DNA of 14,672 nt, taken from assembly GCA_018623955.1 (NCBI GenBank), contig JAAZUX010000003.1:1-14672 (forward strand), written 5' to 3'. This stretch comes from Flavobacteriaceae bacterium (lineage in GTDB: Bacteria; Bacteroidota; Bacteroidia; Flavobacteriales; Flavobacteriaceae). Shown one piece after another: positions 14,050 through 14,672 of this stretch. The stretch's first letter is position 1; each line of letters begins with the position of its first letter. Below the pieces are notes generated by a model. That model saw only the letters and a list, made by a program, of their open reading frames with translations, did no database searches and was not told the DNA's origin. Position numbers and translations under genes: made by a program.

Positions 14050-14357
14050 TTAAAAGGTGAATTTTAAAAAAATTTCACTTCCACTTCTTTGCACTTCCAC
14101 ATCATTTGATGTTCCTCTGAAATCATAAGCATAGGCAAGAGACAAGCCAAATTTGGTTTTAATGATGGCCATCACATTCATGTAGCGGGTGCTTTTGTAT
14201 CCCCCCCAACTTCAAAGATTCCTTTAAAATCATAGGTTCCTTATCCGATGCTTGCCATTTTGACTCAAGAATTACGTTTTATAAAAACTTCAAAAAATTT
14301 ACAGCGACAAGCCCCTCAGAATTCACCAATAAGAAAGGAGCGCTCCCTAAAAACAGT
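14050..14357 (-). pseudogene. Decayed C-terminal part of an outer-membrane barrel protein, PorP/SprF-like
   Basis: This stretch between two genes would otherwise be a gap of about 350 nt. On the minus strand the last about 50 codons (14050-14210) read GGYKSTRYMNVMAIIKTKFG, then LSLAYAYDFRGTSND, ending GSEIFLKFTF and a TAA at 14050-14052. The pattern, a Tyr-rich strand and a terminal GS-x-E-I-x-L-x-F-x-F, is like the end of PorP/SprF proteins. Upstream of a run of seven G (14201-14207) the coding frame shifts: a frame with NVILESKWQASDKEP and KESLKLGG leads into it, and that frame has a TAA near 14279-14281 preceded by more open sequence. A frameshift at the homopolymer plus an in-frame stop, and no N-terminal half, indicate a dead fragment. 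The family assignment is tentative. Confidence 0.45.
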
Positions 14358-14598
14358 ATTCATCACCGATCGCATATTGATCATATATTTCTTGGGAAAC
14401 TTTACCCGAAGCATAATCCGCGCTTAGGCCAACCCCTCCTAGACTATTGGACTGTGAGTTGGGGAAATAATTCGGCCGGAAATAAAAATAGTAATCACCC
14501 TTAATTACTTCCTTATTTCTGATGGTCACACACTCCTCCTGCTGCTTACTGCATGAAAGGAAAAATAAAAAAAATAAAAAGGGTGTCAAGCGTGTCAT
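14347..14598 (-). CDS. Small lipoprotein of unknown function (83 aa)
   Basis: The short product begins with a hydrophobic signal and lipobox FLFFLSC (Cys16), so it is probably a lipid-anchored exported protein. The mature part of 67 residues contains three further cysteines or cysteine-like positions (Cys23 and the penultimate Cys82 are visible) and an aromatic stretch DYYFYFRPNYFPN. I know no family for it. The frame ends in TAG at 14347-14349, close to the decayed barrel fragment. It might itself be a truncated form of a longer protein, because the reading frame ends abruptly after DEYCF. A possible promoter lies upstream. Confidence 0.5.
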   Translation of the reverse strand: MTRLTPFLFFLFFLSCSKQQEECVTIRNKEVIKGDYYFYFRPNYFPNSQSNSLGGVGLSADYASGKVSQEIYDQYAIGDEYCF

Positions 14599-14627
14599 AA
14601 ATCTACTATTGTATATTTTTAGTGAAG

Positions 14628-14655
14628 TAAAATTAAAAGTCTGTATTTTTACAAA
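14628..14655 (-). promoter_or_regulatory. Possible promoter of the small lipoprotein gene
   Basis: On the minus strand TTTG (14652-14655) and, 16 nt on, TAATTTTA (14628-14635), seven of eight to TAnnTTTG. Transcription would start near 14621 and the ATG is at 14598. The AT-rich context makes chance matches common. Confidence 0.25.
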
Positions 14656-14672
14656 GTTAGTAAATTAACCCC

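Noticed and set aside
1..14672. CRISPR arrays, insertion sequences, integrases, phage genes, rRNA
   Set aside because: No direct repeat-spacer pattern, transposase or integrase motif, or rRNA-like sequence was seen on either strand.

Overview
The window looks like a chromosomal segment of a Bacteroidota bacterium, most likely a flavobacterium-like, probably marine, glycan user. The evidence is a SusC-type TonB-dependent receptor, PorP/SprF and CHU_C-type pieces from the type IX secretion/gliding world, several copies of the Bacteroidota promoter -7 element (TAnnTTTG), few Shine-Dalgarno sequences, and many secreted proteins and lipoproteins. Nearly all genes lie on the minus strand. The exceptions are a phosphatase/arsenate-reductase-like gene and a tRNA-Arg.

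Region 1 (1-8250) is a pentose/xyloside utilisation locus. Transcription on the minus strand probably starts near 8212. The order is secreted alpha/beta esterase, ThuA-like protein, xylulokinase (xylB), type II xylose isomerase (xylA), MFS sugar transporter, secreted DUF1080 (3-keto-disaccharide-hydrolase-like) protein, and an unknown exported protein. The first four genes are tightly packed: a 20-nt overlap, a 4-nt ATGA overlap, then a 2-nt gap. The likely flow is deacylation or processing of xylosides in the periplasm, uptake of xylose by the MFS carrier, and conversion to xylulose and xylulose-5-phosphate. Convergent to this operon is a LMW-phosphatase/arsenate-reductase-like gene (650-1255). 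It is divergent from the 5' part of a SusC-like receptor that runs off the window at position 1. The intergenic region between those two holds a perfect inverted repeat that could be an operator.

Region 2 (8330-10126) has a tRNA-Arg(CCU) with its own promoter, then a lipoprotein made of seven similar repeats (a probable beta-propeller). Next is a short in-frame chimera of a PorP/SprF N-terminus and a CHU_C C-terminal tail with no usable start codon, most likely a deletion relic.

Region 3 (10199-13177) is an AT-rich inorganic-anion operon: a small unknown exported acidic protein, a SulP/STAS anion permease with two unusual insertions, and a beta-carbonic anhydrase, closed by a hairpin terminator. 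The pairing suggests bicarbonate uptake or CO2/HCO3- balance.

Region 4 (13226-14672) holds an outer-membrane beta-barrel protein of the phenol-MetA-like family, a decayed barrel-protein C-terminus (frameshift at a G7 run plus an in-frame stop) that resembles PorP/SprF, and a small lipoprotein. No CRISPR, insertion sequence, phage gene or rRNA was found. The least explained parts are the two PorP/SprF-like relics flanking the SulP/carbonic anhydrase block, the insertions in SulP, and the unknown small exported proteins.
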